Numbered from the stretch's first letter, positions 44,694-53,703 are shown. The stretch is 64,000 nt of DNA from UBA9926 sp038131595 (GCA_038131595.1 JAYPPR010000008.1:1240001-1304000); one strand, 5' to 3'. Program-made: numbers and translations. Notes: generated by a model not told the origin, from the letters alone.

Positions 44694-45183
44694 TTATGGG
44701 GTCGAGGGGCATCCCTCAGGCGTGCAAGGAGGAAGCCGCACCCAGGCTTCTTGTTGGCAGAATGCGAAGACGCAACCCTCTATCTCGAGTTGTCCTGATT
44801 CGAGTAAGTCGCAAATTGGCTTTGTAGGACCGCCCATGGTCAGGGTGGTAGACCCTCCCTTTCAAATACTCGGTTTTGCCAGGAGTGATCGAATCAAAGC
44901 GTGAAAAAAGATTGAGACCAATAATGGGCCGGTCCCGAAGTGAGCGGTCCTTGTTTTTGACATCTAGCAAGGTGGTCTGGTCAACCTCTTCCGGTAGCCG
45001 GAGGCTTTCCACAAACCCGCAGATCCCGGCTTCGCATCCTTCTACACGAACAATGGACTGGTGGGTGAGCCAGCGACCTTCAATAGAAAGTGAGTCATTG
45101 GAGCCACCCTCGCCCGGTTGGGCACCAGCCAGGCAGGCCATAGCGAGCAGTGATAGGGCTGTCAGTAGACGAGACATCGGCAT
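44694..45183 (-). pseudogene. DUF2147 exported protein, broken by one-base insertion
   Basis: The start is set at the Met before a clean signal peptide (MSRLLTALSLLAMACLAGAQ); the longer open frame upstream has no protein character. The mature part has the DUF2147 pattern: IEGRWLTHQSIVRVEGCEAGICG, then LLDVKNKDRSLRDRPIIGL (partial) and GRVYHPDHGRSYKANLRL. It then goes into TRIRTTRDRG and stops at 44716. The next frame reads LESGQLEIEGCVFAFCQQEAW and ends PCTPEGCPSTP at 44694, the expected end of the family. One extra base (T at 44805 on the plus strand) explains the break. Function of the family is unknown. Confidence 0.7.
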
Positions 45184-45531
45184 TAGCAGTGTTTGGTTCT
45201 GAATACCGACTATACGAGAAATTGTCATTCCAAGGTTGGTCGCTGGCCATACCCTCGTCTTGCGCCAGATCCGGTAAGGTGCGTCACACAGGCAACGATC
45301 TCGCAGTGCAAGTGCGCCTTTCATTGCCGATGCTTCATTGGGTCCGACCCAAGGCTCAGCCCCTTTGCCGATGGGCTGGTTTAAGCACAGCAATTTATCC
45401 CACATTGAAGCCATAAGATCAGTTCATCATCTCGGCTGCTGGCGAACGCTGCGGTGTGTCGCAGGAACCGGGCAACGCTAGCCGAAGCGTGCACGCGGGT
45501 TAATCGGAGATTGAGAGGGCGATAAGTGAGG
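45184..45531. other. divergent gene-free region
   Basis: 348 bp between the DUF2147 gene and the flavin monooxygenase. The minus-strand frame is open across part of it but shows no family signature and precedes an internal signal peptide, so it is treated as non-coding. No other element is recognised. Confidence 0.4.
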
Positions 45532-46920
45532 ATGAAAGGCGTGTTTGCACTATCAGAACTGGGGCAGGTGTATCATTGGAATATCGATAAGAGGCAGTTT
45601 GAGTGGCGGGCGACAACATCATCATCGATCACGGCTAATGCAGCGGCGAACCCTTCCATCATTATTGTTGGTGCCGGCATAGGAGGATTGACGCTCGCGC
45701 TAACCCTCCACCAAATCGGGGTGTCGTGTGTGGTGCTAGAACAAGCGCCTGCGCTTGGCCCGCTTGGGGTAGGCATTAACATCCAACCCAACGCCGTCAG
45801 GGAACTCTATGACCTAGGCATCGACGAAGCGGCACTGGCTGACATTGGCATTCCCTGTCGAGAATGGGCGCTGCTCGGTCGAAATGGTCGTGAAATCTAT
45901 GCCGAGCCTCGAGGGCTCGATGCTGGCTATCGTTGGCCGCAATTCTCAGTGCACCGCGGTCGCTTGCAGATGTTATTGCTCCAGCAGGTCATCGACAGGC
46001 TAGGGCCGGATGCCGTGAAAACAGGGCATCAGGTGCTCGATTACGATCAGCATGGCCAAGGCGTGACGGTTTCGGTACTAACGGATGGCCACACCAAAAC
46101 GCTAGAGGCAGATGCCCTGATTGGTGCTGATGGTATCCGTTCTCGACTGCGTCAGCGCATGAATCCGAGCGAGGGCGACGTGCATTGGGGTGGCGCCATC
46201 ATGTGGCGCGGTGTGACGCGCGCTAAACCCATTCGAACCGGGGCATCGTTTGTGGGGATTGGCTCTCTCAATCAGCGCTTTGTGTGTTACCCCATATCAC
46301 AGCCGGACCCGGCAACCGGGCTCGTCGAATTGAACTGGATCGCAGAGATTACGGTCGCGAACAAAGACGAGTGGAGCAAAGCAGACTGGAATCGGTCGGT
46401 CGACGCGGAAGTCGTGCTTGCTCACTTTAAGGATTGGCAATACACCTGGCTCAATGTGCCATCGCTCATTCGTGAGGCGCCAAGCATCTTTGAGTACCCC
46501 ATGATTGACCGAGATCCCATCGACACCTGGGTGGATGGGCGAGTAGCGCTGATGGGCGACGCGGCCCACGCGATGTATCCAACCGGATCGAATGGCGCGA
46601 GTCAGGCGATTGTGGACGCGAGGATGCTCGGTGCCATGCTGCTCAAACATGGTGATTACGAAGCGGCGTTTAGCGCCTTCGATGCAGCTTTGTGCGAACC
46701 AATTTCAGCGCTCGTGCTTCGCAACCGTGGTGCAGGTCCGTTTGCATTACTTGGGCTGGTTGATGACCGGTGCGACGGTGAGTTTGAGGACATTAGCCAA
46801 GTGATACCCAAAGCGGAGATGGACGAACTCATGGGCGACTATAAGCGCGCGGCCGGCTACGCCAAGGAGTCGCTCAATCAGGCCGAATCGCTGATTACGA
46901 ATTCAGTCCATTCGCTTTAG
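45532..46920 (+). CDS. FAD-dependent aromatic hydroxylase-like monooxygenase (PhzS/salicylate-hydroxylase type)
   Basis: About 462 residues from the ATG at 45532 (GTG at 45526 is equivalent). A roughly 42-residue N-terminal leader of unclear role precedes the FAD motif SIIIVGAGIGGLTLALTLHQ. LIGADGIRSRLR is the DG motif and VALMGDAAHAMYPTGSNGAS the GD motif with the second FAD contact. The active-site class is the PHBH-like monooxygenases, here closest by eye to PhzS-like proteins. It uses NAD(P)H and O2 to hydroxylate an aromatic or cyclic substrate. It is followed by a Dabb protein on the same strand after 79 bp. Confidence 0.87.
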   Translation: MKGVFALSELGQVYHWNIDKRQFEWRATTSSSITANAAANPSIIIVGAGIGGLTLALTLHQIGVSCVVLEQAPALGPLGVGINIQPNAVRELYDLGIDEAALADIGIPCREWALLGRNGREIYAEPRGLDAGYRWPQFSVHRGRLQMLLLQQVIDRLGPDAVKTGHQVLDYDQHGQGVTVSVLTDGHTKTLEADALIGADGIRSRLRQRMNPSEGDVHWGGAIMWRGVTRAKPIRTGASFVGIGSLNQRFVCYPISQPDPATGLVELNWIAEITVANKDEWSKADWNRSVDAEVVLAHFKDWQYTWLNVPSLIREAPSIFEYPMIDRDPIDTWVDGRVALMGDAAHAMYPTGSNGASQAIVDARMLGAMLLKHGDYEAAFSAFDAALCEPISALVLRNRGAGPFALLGLVDDRCDGEFEDISQVIPKAEMDELMGDYKRAAGYAKESLNQAESLITNSVHSL

Positions 46921-46999
46921 CGCTCCGAACAGCAGGCAGTTGTAGCGGGCCCCTTCCTCAAGCAAGCTGACGAGCCGCACCTTTTGTCAGGAGTAGCCG

Positions 47000-47296
47000 A
47001 TGCTAAAACACGTCGTGATGATCAAGTACAAACCCGATACGCCGGAAGCGCACATTCAGCGCTTTGTTCAGCAGGCGCGCGATATGTTCGGTCAAATCCC
47101 AGAGCTGCTTGAGATCGAGGTCGGTCGCGATGTCGTCGAGGAGCCGCGCAGTTGGCATGTGGTGCTCCTGACGCGATTCGATGACGCGCAAGCGCTCAGG
47201 CGATACCAAGGCCATTCCGTTCATGAGGCCTTGATGGTGTTTAACGGCCCATTCGTTGAATCCGTAGCCGTGGTTGATTACCCGCTTCCTGATTAG
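47000..47296 (+). CDS. Dabb-domain (stress-responsive alpha+beta barrel) protein
   Basis: 98 residues, matching the Dabb fold: MLKHVVMIKYKPDT at the start, PELLEIEVGRDV in the second strand, and RYQGHSVHEALMVFNGPFVES before the final VAVVDY strand. Such proteins dimerise into a barrel and may be cyclases or binding proteins of polyketide or aromatic metabolism. GGAG lies 8 nt before the ATG. Its position behind the flavin monooxygenase suggests joint action. Confidence 0.82.
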   Translation: MLKHVVMIKYKPDTPEAHIQRFVQQARDMFGQIPELLEIEVGRDVVEEPRSWHVVLLTRFDDAQALRRYQGHSVHEALMVFNGPFVESVAVVDYPLPD

Positions 47297-47353
47297 GAGC
47301 GTGCTCACTAACCAGATCGTACGCCGTTCACGCGGATTGCCCGCGCATCGTGT

Positions 47354-47373
47354 TGATCAGCGGCTGCTGATCA
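47354..47373. promoter_or_regulatory. 8-bp inverted repeat TGATCAGC-GGCT-GCTGATCA
   Basis: Perfect 8-bp arms around 4 nt, located between the Dabb gene and the LLM oxidoreductase, 149 bp before the latter. It could be a hairpin in the Dabb transcript or an operator. Each arm contains a GATC site. Confidence 0.4.
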
Positions 47374-47393
47374 GAGGCTGCTCACAAGTGGTT

Positions 47394-47425
47394 TCTGACC
47401 AAAAGTGGTTGGTCAGAGATTTTGG
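47394..47425 (+). terminator. candidate intrinsic terminator
   Basis: TCTGACCA and TGGTCAGA form a perfect 8-bp stem with an 8-nt loop, followed by GATTTTGG. It lies about 100 bp behind the Dabb gene and ahead of the LLM oxidoreductase. The T tract is short, so efficiency is doubtful. Confidence 0.45.
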
Positions 47426-47521
47426 TTAGAACCGCCAGCGCTAGTCTTAGCGCGCATGCCCGGTTTCCTGATGGTCATGACGCTGGCATGATCAAGGTAA
47501 TGTCGCCCAAGGAGAATGAAC

Positions 47522-48577
47522 ATGCGTTACTCGGTAGCGTTCGCGTCTGAAGTGGATTCGTGGAAGTGGGTGAAGCGGGCTGAATCGCTCGGATTCCATG
47601 CCGCGTGGTTTTACGACACGCAGTTACTGAACCCGGATGTTTTTGTTTGCATGGCGCTTGCCGCGCACGAGACGAGCCGAATTCGCTTAGGTACGGGCGT
47701 GCTTGTACCGACGAACCGGATTGAGCCAGTGACGGCGAACGCGCTCGCTAGTCTGAACCGGATTGCGCCGGGGCGAATCGATTTTGGGGTTGGCACTGGC
47801 TTTACCGCGCGCAGGACCATGGGGCTTGGCGCAATCTCACTCAAAGACACCCGGCGCTACATCGAGCGAGTCAAAGCGCTTTTAGCGGGGGCGACGGTGG
47901 ACTGGGATTTTGAAGGCGTCGACAGAAAAATTGGGTTTCTGAACCCTGACCTCGGCCTCATCAATCTTGATGATGACATCCCGCTTTGGGTGTCTGCTTT
48001 TGGTCCAAAGGCCAAGCAACTCACTGCAGAGCTGGGTGCTGGCTGGCTTAATTTTGGGGCGACGGGCGCCGAGTCGAGCCTGGATGAAATGAAAACCGCT
48101 TGGACTGCCGCTGGCAACGACGCCGAGTCGCTCAATACCAACCTCTTTTTCCTGGGCGCTGTGCTGGCTGGTGACGAGCGAGACGAGGAAAAGTTGATGG
48201 CGGAGGCCGGGCCGCTCACCGCCGTCATGTTCCATAATCTAGCGGATGAGGTCGGCGCGATGGGCGGGCGTAACCTGCCGGAGGGGCCGCTCAGCAATGT
48301 TGCGTCTCAGTACTTTGCGACTCATGATCAATACGAGCCCAAGGACGCGCGCTATCTCACCAACCATCGGGGCCACCTCATGTTTGTTCGTCCCGATGAG
48401 ACGCATCTCACTCCGGAACTGGTGCAGGCGACGACGATGAGTGGCACGAGTGATGAACTGGTTGAGCGACTGATCGGACTAAAAGAAGCGGGTTATCAGG
48501 AGCTGACAATTCAGTTGGTTCACGGGCACGAGACTGCGCTCGAAGAGTGGGCGGAAGTGTTTGCCAAGGTTGCCTAA
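47522..48577 (+). CDS. LLM-class flavin-dependent oxidoreductase
   Basis: 351 residues from the ATG at 47522: AAGGAG ends 7 nt upstream, whereas the ATG at 47516 would be too close. Luciferase-like TIM barrel with AESLGFHAAWFYDTQ, RIRLGTGVLVPTNR, RIDFGVGTGFTARR and the C-terminal GTSDELVERLIGLKEAGY. The FMN or F420 choice cannot be settled; in a gammaproteobacterium FMNH2 (two-component monooxygenase) or a bound flavin is more usual. The N-terminus resembles the 5,10-methylene-tetrahydromethanopterin reductase-like subgroup. Stand-alone, upstream of a minisatellite. Confidence 0.85.
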   Translation: MRYSVAFASEVDSWKWVKRAESLGFHAAWFYDTQLLNPDVFVCMALAAHETSRIRLGTGVLVPTNRIEPVTANALASLNRIAPGRIDFGVGTGFTARRTMGLGAISLKDTRRYIERVKALLAGATVDWDFEGVDRKIGFLNPDLGLINLDDDIPLWVSAFGPKAKQLTAELGAGWLNFGATGAESSLDEMKTAWTAAGNDAESLNTNLFFLGAVLAGDERDEEKLMAEAGPLTAVMFHNLADEVGAMGGRNLPEGPLSNVASQYFATHDQYEPKDARYLTNHRGHLMFVRPDETHLTPELVQATTMSGTSDELVERLIGLKEAGYQELTIQLVHGHETALEEWAEVFAKVA

Positions 48578-49042
48578 AGAGATGATTGCACGCTGCTTCG
48601 TGATCGTGGTGGGTGCTAAAGCGTGAGGTGAGGATGTGACTCACTGCGCGCTAAGTGTTTGAATTTCGCGACCCAAGGCTTGCCGTGCTGGTTAGCGGCG
48701 TTTTGGGCTGGCGGCTTCGCACAACAAATGGGGTGGAGTGAGTCTAAAAGACTAGTGTGGAAAGCAACAGACTTCGGTGAAACTGTTGAGAAGCGAGCGA
48801 AGGAAGCGACAGGAAGCGAAGGAAGCGACAGGAAGCGACAGGAAGCGACAGGAAGCGACAGGAAGCGACAGGAAGCGATAGGAAGTGCAGTTAGGGTAGG
48901 ACGAGTTACAGCGTGCTCTGCGCGTTAGGACTCAAAGGACAAACGCAAAGCCACTGATGTGTCAGTCACCACTTTTCAAAAGACAGCAAATAAACAAGCG
49001 ATAGACAGCCAAGCGAAAGCAAATGACAGAGGGGGTAGGACA
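48578..49042. other. gene-free stretch with decamer tandem repeat
   Basis: 465 bp between the LLM oxidoreductase and the VOC protein. The repeat at 48789-48888 dominates it. An open frame across it is low-complexity and is not accepted as a gene. A GAGGGGG ribosome-binding site at 49029-49035 belongs to the next gene. Confidence 0.5.
48789..48888. repeat. decamer tandem repeat (GGAAGCGACA), about nine copies
   Basis: From 48802 the unit GGAAGCGACA is repeated eight times, with one 9-bp copy (GGAAGCGAA) and one variant (GGAAGCGATA), preceded by degenerate AAGCGA blocks and ending GGAAGTGC. It is purine-rich on the plus strand and lies upstream of a VOC gene. The unit is unrelated to the T-rich minisatellite. 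Confidence 0.88.
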
Positions 49043-49624
49043 GTGGGTTATCACCATTTAGCGTTAGCTGCAAAAGACATGCAGGCGATTCATCACTTCT
49101 ATGAGGAAGTGATGCAGTTCGAACTCGTCAAAGTTGAAGTGGGACCCTCACCGCAAGGCGGTTGGGCCAAGCACTTCTTTTATCGCATGGAGGATGACTC
49201 AAAATTCATCGCGTTTTGGGAAATGCATGATATGCCAGGCGTCACCGACGATTTTGAAACAAACCTCTCCAAAGCGGCAGGGTTGCCCGACCATATCAAT
49301 CACATCTCGTTTGATGTTCATAGCAAGGCTGAACTCGATGAACGCAGGCAGCGCTGGCAGGCCGCAGGTTACGATGTGATGGAAATTGATCACAACTGGT
49401 GCCATTCGATTTACACGAAGGATCCCAACGATAATTTGGTGGAGTTTTGCTTGACGACCGGGCGCTTTACCGAAGAGGACCGCACGTATGCGCTGGCTCA
49501 GTTGTCCACAGAAACGCCGACCTTCTCAAAGCCTCCCGCCAGTGTGACGAATCACGCTGCCAATGATGAGGCAACGAAAGGCGGTCGAGCGGAGTTTGCT
49601 TCGCTTGGGCGTCGGGACAGTTAG
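49043..49624 (+). CDS. VOC superfamily dioxygenase/glyoxalase-like protein
   Basis: 193 residues from GTG 49043, selected because GAGGGGG sits 7 nt upstream and the VOC fold starts at once (YHHLALAAKDMQAIHHFYEEV, quoted in part). A GTG at 48959 would add 28 polar residues. Metal ligands are likely His31-type in YHHLAL, His in HISFDVHS and Glu in NLVEFCLTTGRF, the pattern of extradiol-type VOC enzymes. The C-terminal 45 residues are polar and probably disordered. Substrate unknown; a second VOC gene follows 198 bp downstream on the same strand. Confidence 0.8.
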   Translation: MGYHHLALAAKDMQAIHHFYEEVMQFELVKVEVGPSPQGGWAKHFFYRMEDDSKFIAFWEMHDMPGVTDDFETNLSKAAGLPDHINHISFDVHSKAELDERRQRWQAAGYDVMEIDHNWCHSIYTKDPNDNLVEFCLTTGRFTEEDRTYALAQLSTETPTFSKPPASVTNHAANDEATKGGRAEFASLGRRDS

Positions 49625-49822
49625 TGCTTCAATGAGGCGTGGCCAGTGAGGCCATCGCGGTTGGTGCGATCAGGAAGCGATTTAGGGCGATTAAGCATGG
49701 AATCTTGCTTGCTGACGCTATGACGCTAACTAATGCGAATAAACCGTCGAGCGGGGTTCGTTTGACTAAAGCCGAACTCCGGGTAAACCAAACTTCACCA
49801 AGAGAACAAAGAGGAAATCACT

Positions 49823-50197
49823 ATGTTCAGTCATGTCATGGTCGGCGCTGACGACGTCGCTGCTTCCAAGCAATTTTATGATGCAATTCTAGGAGCGCTC
49901 GGGCACGCACCTGGAAATATGGATGACAAAGGCCGCTGCTTTTATTTCACGCCATCGGGCATCTTTGCCATCACGCCACCCATCAATGGGGAGCCTGCTT
50001 GCGGTGCAAACGGCGGGACGATTGGCTTTGCGGCGGCTAGTCCAGCAGAAGCGGATGCCTGGCACCAGGCGGGCATTGAAAATGGTGGTACAACGCTTGA
50101 GGACCCGCCCGGTGAGCGACCAGGCTCCGGGTTGTACTTGGCGTATCTGAAAGATCCTGCTGGAAATAAGGTGTGCGCGCTCCACCGACTGGGTTAG
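49823..50197 (+). CDS. VOC superfamily protein
   Basis: 124 residues, compact, beginning FSHVMVGADDVAASKQFYDAIL and ending LAYLKDPAGNKVCALHR, a common single-domain VOC pattern. The last metal-ligand Glu of glyoxalase I is replaced in KVCALH, as in many non-enzymatic or cofactor-less members. AAGAGGAAA precedes the ATG by 7-8 nt. It is convergent with the beta-propeller lipoprotein gene. Confidence 0.82.
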   Translation: MFSHVMVGADDVAASKQFYDAILGALGHAPGNMDDKGRCFYFTPSGIFAITPPINGEPACGANGGTIGFAAASPAEADAWHQAGIENGGTTLEDPPGERPGSGLYLAYLKDPAGNKVCALHRLG

Positions 50198-50220
50198 CAG
50201 CGCGCAACTGGAAGGAGTGA

Positions 50221-52434
50221 TTAGGGGGGCGGTGTTACGGTCGTGTTCTGAGGGTTATCCCACAGGGAGGACAAGACCGTTTGACCAATGGTCCAGAACA
50301 CTGCTTCCTCGTGCAGGATGGCCCGTTTTTCCCCCCAGATGCCTTCGCTTGAGTCGCGCTGATTGAGGGTTAAGAACCCCGGTGACGTTAATGTGAAGGT
50401 GCTTGGGTCGCTGGGGTTATTCAACTCAAAGAGATAGAGTCGTGTTAGATACTCCCACGACCCATCACCGAGGTAGCCCTCAACGGGAACAGTCATTCGG
50501 TGCTGATCCGCTTGCCGGCGCCAGTAGGTGAAAGCCCTGCGATCCCATTCTGCAGGTGAGTAGCTATAGGCCAAGGAATCATCTAATGCCAGCGCGCCAA
50601 GAGACACGGGCAGCGTGATCTCTGACACGTCAAAGAACTCAATCTTGGCGAGCCCGGTATCGGTTTGCCCGAGGCCCATCAGGATCGCATCACTCACCGG
50701 GTGCAAGAAATTGGAAAAGCCTGGGACTTCGACGCTGCCGGCAATGAGCGGATCGGCAGGGTCGGTCAGATCGAGCACGTAAAGCGGGTCGATTCGTTCA
50801 AACGTGACCAGGTAGGCGCGATTGCCAATGAACCGTACCCCGTACAAGTCTTCGTTAGGCTTGCCCAGTTCATCGGGCCGCGCTTCGTTTGGGAGTTGGG
50901 CAACGAGCTCGAGAACCGGTTCGTCTTCTGCAGGGCTCAGTACATAGAGGGTGTGGTCTAGCCAATCGTCGGCATCATCGCGCCAGCTGGTGGTGACGGC
51001 ACGTAGGTAGCCATCGCGGGCGTTAATGCGATAGTCGCGATTGCCATACAAGAACAACCCACCTTCGACTCTGGCTGAACCGGCATACTCGGCACTACCG
51101 CTGATATTGAATTGGTGGATCAATGTTTCTTCTGTACCAGTCTCGTAAAGAGTTTGCGTGAGATAAAGGGCCTCGGGGGTCATGTAGATGCCATCAACTG
51201 GCTCCATCAGGCAGAGCGCGTCTTCCACTTCGCCCGTGTCGGCATTGAGGCGCACCATGGTGGTTAAGGTGGGGTGCCCATAAGCTTCCGGCGCTGATTC
51301 ATCGTCGGGATTAATGACGTAGCAGTCGTCAGGCGTGAGGGGGTTGATAACCGTATCGTTTAACTCAATGCGGGGTAGCACTTCATCTGCGTCAAGGTCG
51401 GCCAGCAAGTTCGCATTGCTGCTTTCTTCCTCAGGCGTGGTTGGGTAAAAGTTGAACCCTTCAATATCAGGAGTGTGCCGAGTGATTAGGGTGACGCCGG
51501 CCTCAGTCCGACGGCTGTTGACGAGACTGCCCTCAATCCGAAATTGGGCCTGTGTGGCGTAGTTGTCCTCTAGGTCATAAATATCGACACCAACGGACTG
51601 ACCAGTCCAGCGTTCTGGAAGAGAGAAGTTGCTGCCGTGGCGGCCCCACCAGGCGGTGCTGGTCAGCGCGATGAGCGACGACGAGGTGATGTAAAGCCCT
51701 TCCACACTTTGATCGTCTGCCACGGGAATGAGCGCCTCGTCACTGACACTCGCGGTATCAGCATCTGTTACCAGCACTCGAATGCCTCTAACAGGAGGCT
51801 CGTCAGGATTTTCATCGGTGCTGGCCCCCTCGCTTGAGGCACCGTCTTCATCGCCGCCTGTCTCGAGGCCCTCGCCCCCGTCATCATCGATTACAACGGT
51901 ATCCTCGAAGACAAAGCAGCAATCCATGCCGCGCGTCGGCGCGATAAATAGCCGCTCGCCGTTGTATTTCACAACATCGTACTCATCGACCTTAGCCTCG
52001 AGGGTATAGGTGCCGGTGAAGGAGACAGTTTCAGTGGGCAAGCCTAAGCCTCCATCTGATTCGCCGCCATCTCCGCTATCGGTTGCTCCAGTATCAAAGT
52101 CGGACGCTGAATCCTGGGACTCAGCGGCAACCGGACCGCCGGCAAAGTCATCAGCACCAGAGCGTAGTACAGGGTCCTCGTACGCATTGGTGAGAAAAGA
52201 CTCAAAGCCTTGTTTCGCCCGCTCTGCGAGCTCAGTTTGATCAGCGATCTGGATCAAAAGACCCTGGGCCTCCTCAGCAGGAGGGGTCGATGGACCGCCA
52301 CCTGAAGGGGGCGTTGGACTAGAGGGTGCGCTACCGCCGCCCCCGCCACAGCCAGATAATAGGAGGACTAAGGGGACCAGTAAGGGAAGACCCCGAACAA
52401 GCGAATGTCTAAAGTGGGGAGCCTTTTTAGACAT
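50221..52434 (-). CDS. beta-propeller domain lipoprotein (PF09826-like)
   Basis: About 737 residues from the ATG at 52434; no ribosome-binding site decides between this and nearby Met codons. A signal peptide ends in the lipobox LLSGC, followed by a Gly5 run and a Ser/Pro/Gly-rich linker, giving an outer-membrane-type lipoprotein with a long tether. Two acidic low-complexity stretches (about 110-150 and 190-220, rich in Asp, Glu, Ser, Gly) interrupt the first strands. EAKVDEYDVVKYNGERLFI and EGLYITSSSLIAL match the beta-propeller family of secreted proteins, with repeated blades such as GNRAYLVTFERIDPLYVLDL. The role is unknown; it is stand-alone. Confidence 0.8.
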   Translation of the reverse strand: MSKKAPHFRHSLVRGLPLLVPLVLLLSGCGGGGGSAPSSPTPPSGGGPSTPPAEEAQGLLIQIADQTELAERAKQGFESFLTNAYEDPVLRSGADDFAGGPVAAESQDSASDFDTGATDSGDGGESDGGLGLPTETVSFTGTYTLEAKVDEYDVVKYNGERLFIAPTRGMDCCFVFEDTVVIDDDGGEGLETGGDEDGASSEGASTDENPDEPPVRGIRVLVTDADTASVSDEALIPVADDQSVEGLYITSSSLIALTSTAWWGRHGSNFSLPERWTGQSVGVDIYDLEDNYATQAQFRIEGSLVNSRRTEAGVTLITRHTPDIEGFNFYPTTPEEESSNANLLADLDADEVLPRIELNDTVINPLTPDDCYVINPDDESAPEAYGHPTLTTMVRLNADTGEVEDALCLMEPVDGIYMTPEALYLTQTLYETGTEETLIHQFNISGSAEYAGSARVEGGLFLYGNRDYRINARDGYLRAVTTSWRDDADDWLDHTLYVLSPAEDEPVLELVAQLPNEARPDELGKPNEDLYGVRFIGNRAYLVTFERIDPLYVLDLTDPADPLIAGSVEVPGFSNFLHPVSDAILMGLGQTDTGLAKIEFFDVSEITLPVSLGALALDDSLAYSYSPAEWDRRAFTYWRRQADQHRMTVPVEGYLGDGSWEYLTRLYLFELNNPSDPSTFTLTSPGFLTLNQRDSSEGIWGEKRAILHEEAVFWTIGQTVLSSLWDNPQNTTVTPPP

Positions 52435-52638
52435 GAGGACAGGGTCAAACATAGCAGCGCCGTAAGCTAAGATTGTCAAAATGAAATGTTACACGGCCGC
52501 AAGATTATTCTGAAGTAATCAGGGCGTTTTGCCGTTCTAGAGGAGCCGTAACCTTCAGGCCCCTAAGATGTAGAAGCTGTGGGATCTGCGGGCTTAAGTG
52601 CTTATCCCCACAAGTCAGGTTGGCTCGGATCACATGGC

Positions 52639-53703
52639 TTAGGTCGACGACAGGGAATCCAATACCGCTAAGGTGCGGTCTACAAGATCACCAAGCTCAA
52701 GATTAGCCTGGCCGGCAAGGCTAACGCCGACTTGTCCCTGCCATGGATCGGTCCAGTGACTGGGGATGGGCTTATCTTGCAGCCCCCACAGCCCGCCAAC
52801 CGTCGCGCCGTTGCAATCGGTGTCGAGTCCAGCCGTAACTACTTCGCCAATGGCTGCGTCAAAATCATCGGGATAGGTCAGCATCGCCCAGACGACAAGT
52901 GCAAGGTTGTTTAGTGTGTGGACAGCGCTCATGTCGCCATAGTGCTTAACGATGGCCTCGCCGCCACCGGTGTCGCCTGCGAGCGACTCACCCAACTCGA
53001 TCGCCTCCATCGCAACGGGGCAATCATCCAGAAACGGTTTGGCGGCGGTGAGCGCCTCAGCGACGTCCGTGTGGGAAGGAATCAGTGAACCCCAGGCAGC
53101 GACGACTTGAGCGCCCGCGATGCCCGCGCCTCGGTGAGAAAGCTTGGCGTCCTCAGTCACGAGTTGCACAGCGAGACGAGGATTACCTGGGCAGACCCAA
53201 CCATAAACATCGGCTCTGATTTGCGCGCCAATCCAGTCGTTATAGGGATTGTTCGCGCATTCGGCGATATCAAACCCTGCCTCGCCGCGCTCAGGGAACC
53301 ACTCCTCGCCATGAACGAGCAGGGTCCGATAGGCCGCTCTCTCGGCGGTATAAGTCGATGCCAGTGGGAGGTGTTTCAACCAGTATTGCGCCACCTGTGT
53401 GGTCGTCAATGCTTTGCCGTGCTGCTCCAGCATCATGAGTGCCAGCACAGCATAATTGATATCGTCATCAGGCTCGCTGCGAGTGATATGACCCAAACAG
53501 CACGCCGATTGAGAGGAAATCATTGGGTCCGTGCCCGCATCAGGGACGTAATTCCTGAGCGGGAGCGCATCGGCGAGTTTCAGTTGTTCGAGTAAGACCT
53601 CTGGGCCTTTGCGCATAGAGAGGCCCTCAACTGGCTTGCCAAGCATGCATCCGGAGATGCGGCCTTCCCAGGCCCTCTGAATTCTTGTGCTCGATGGATG
53701 CAT
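52639..53703 (-). CDS. ADP-ribosylglycohydrolase family protein (DraG-like)
   Basis: 354 residues, all-helical. The dinuclear Mg2+ site is seen in EPDDDINYAVLALMM near residue 77 and in AGLDTDCNGATVGGLWG near 290-306, the D-T-D-x-N-x-A signature. The N-terminal RAWEGRISGCMLGKPVEG is the first part of the fold (G-x2-G-x-x-G-x-P-E). It removes ADP-ribose from arginine or other acceptors, or hydrolyses related N-glycosidic bonds. No ADP-ribosyltransferase or nitrogenase gene is nearby, so the target is unknown. AAGGGGA precedes the ATG. Confidence 0.88.
   Translation of the reverse strand: MHPSSTRIQRAWEGRISGCMLGKPVEGLSMRKGPEVLLEQLKLADALPLRNYVPDAGTDPMISSQSACCLGHITRSEPDDDINYAVLALMMLEQHGKALTTTQVAQYWLKHLPLASTYTAERAAYRTLLVHGEEWFPERGEAGFDIAECANNPYNDWIGAQIRADVYGWVCPGNPRLAVQLVTEDAKLSHRGAGIAGAQVVAAWGSLIPSHTDVAEALTAAKPFLDDCPVAMEAIELGESLAGDTGGGEAIVKHYGDMSAVHTLNNLALVVWAMLTYPDDFDAAIGEVVTAGLDTDCNGATVGGLWGLQDKPIPSHWTDPWQGQVGVSLAGQANLELGDLVDRTLAVLDSLSST

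Noticed and set aside
45184..45414. 77-residue N-terminal extension of the DUF2147 protein
   Set aside because: It precedes a clean internal signal peptide and has no protein character.
48659..48928. 89-codon open frame across the decamer repeat
   Set aside because: Half of it is low-complexity repeat translation, it starts with a non-ATG codon and has no ribosome-binding site.
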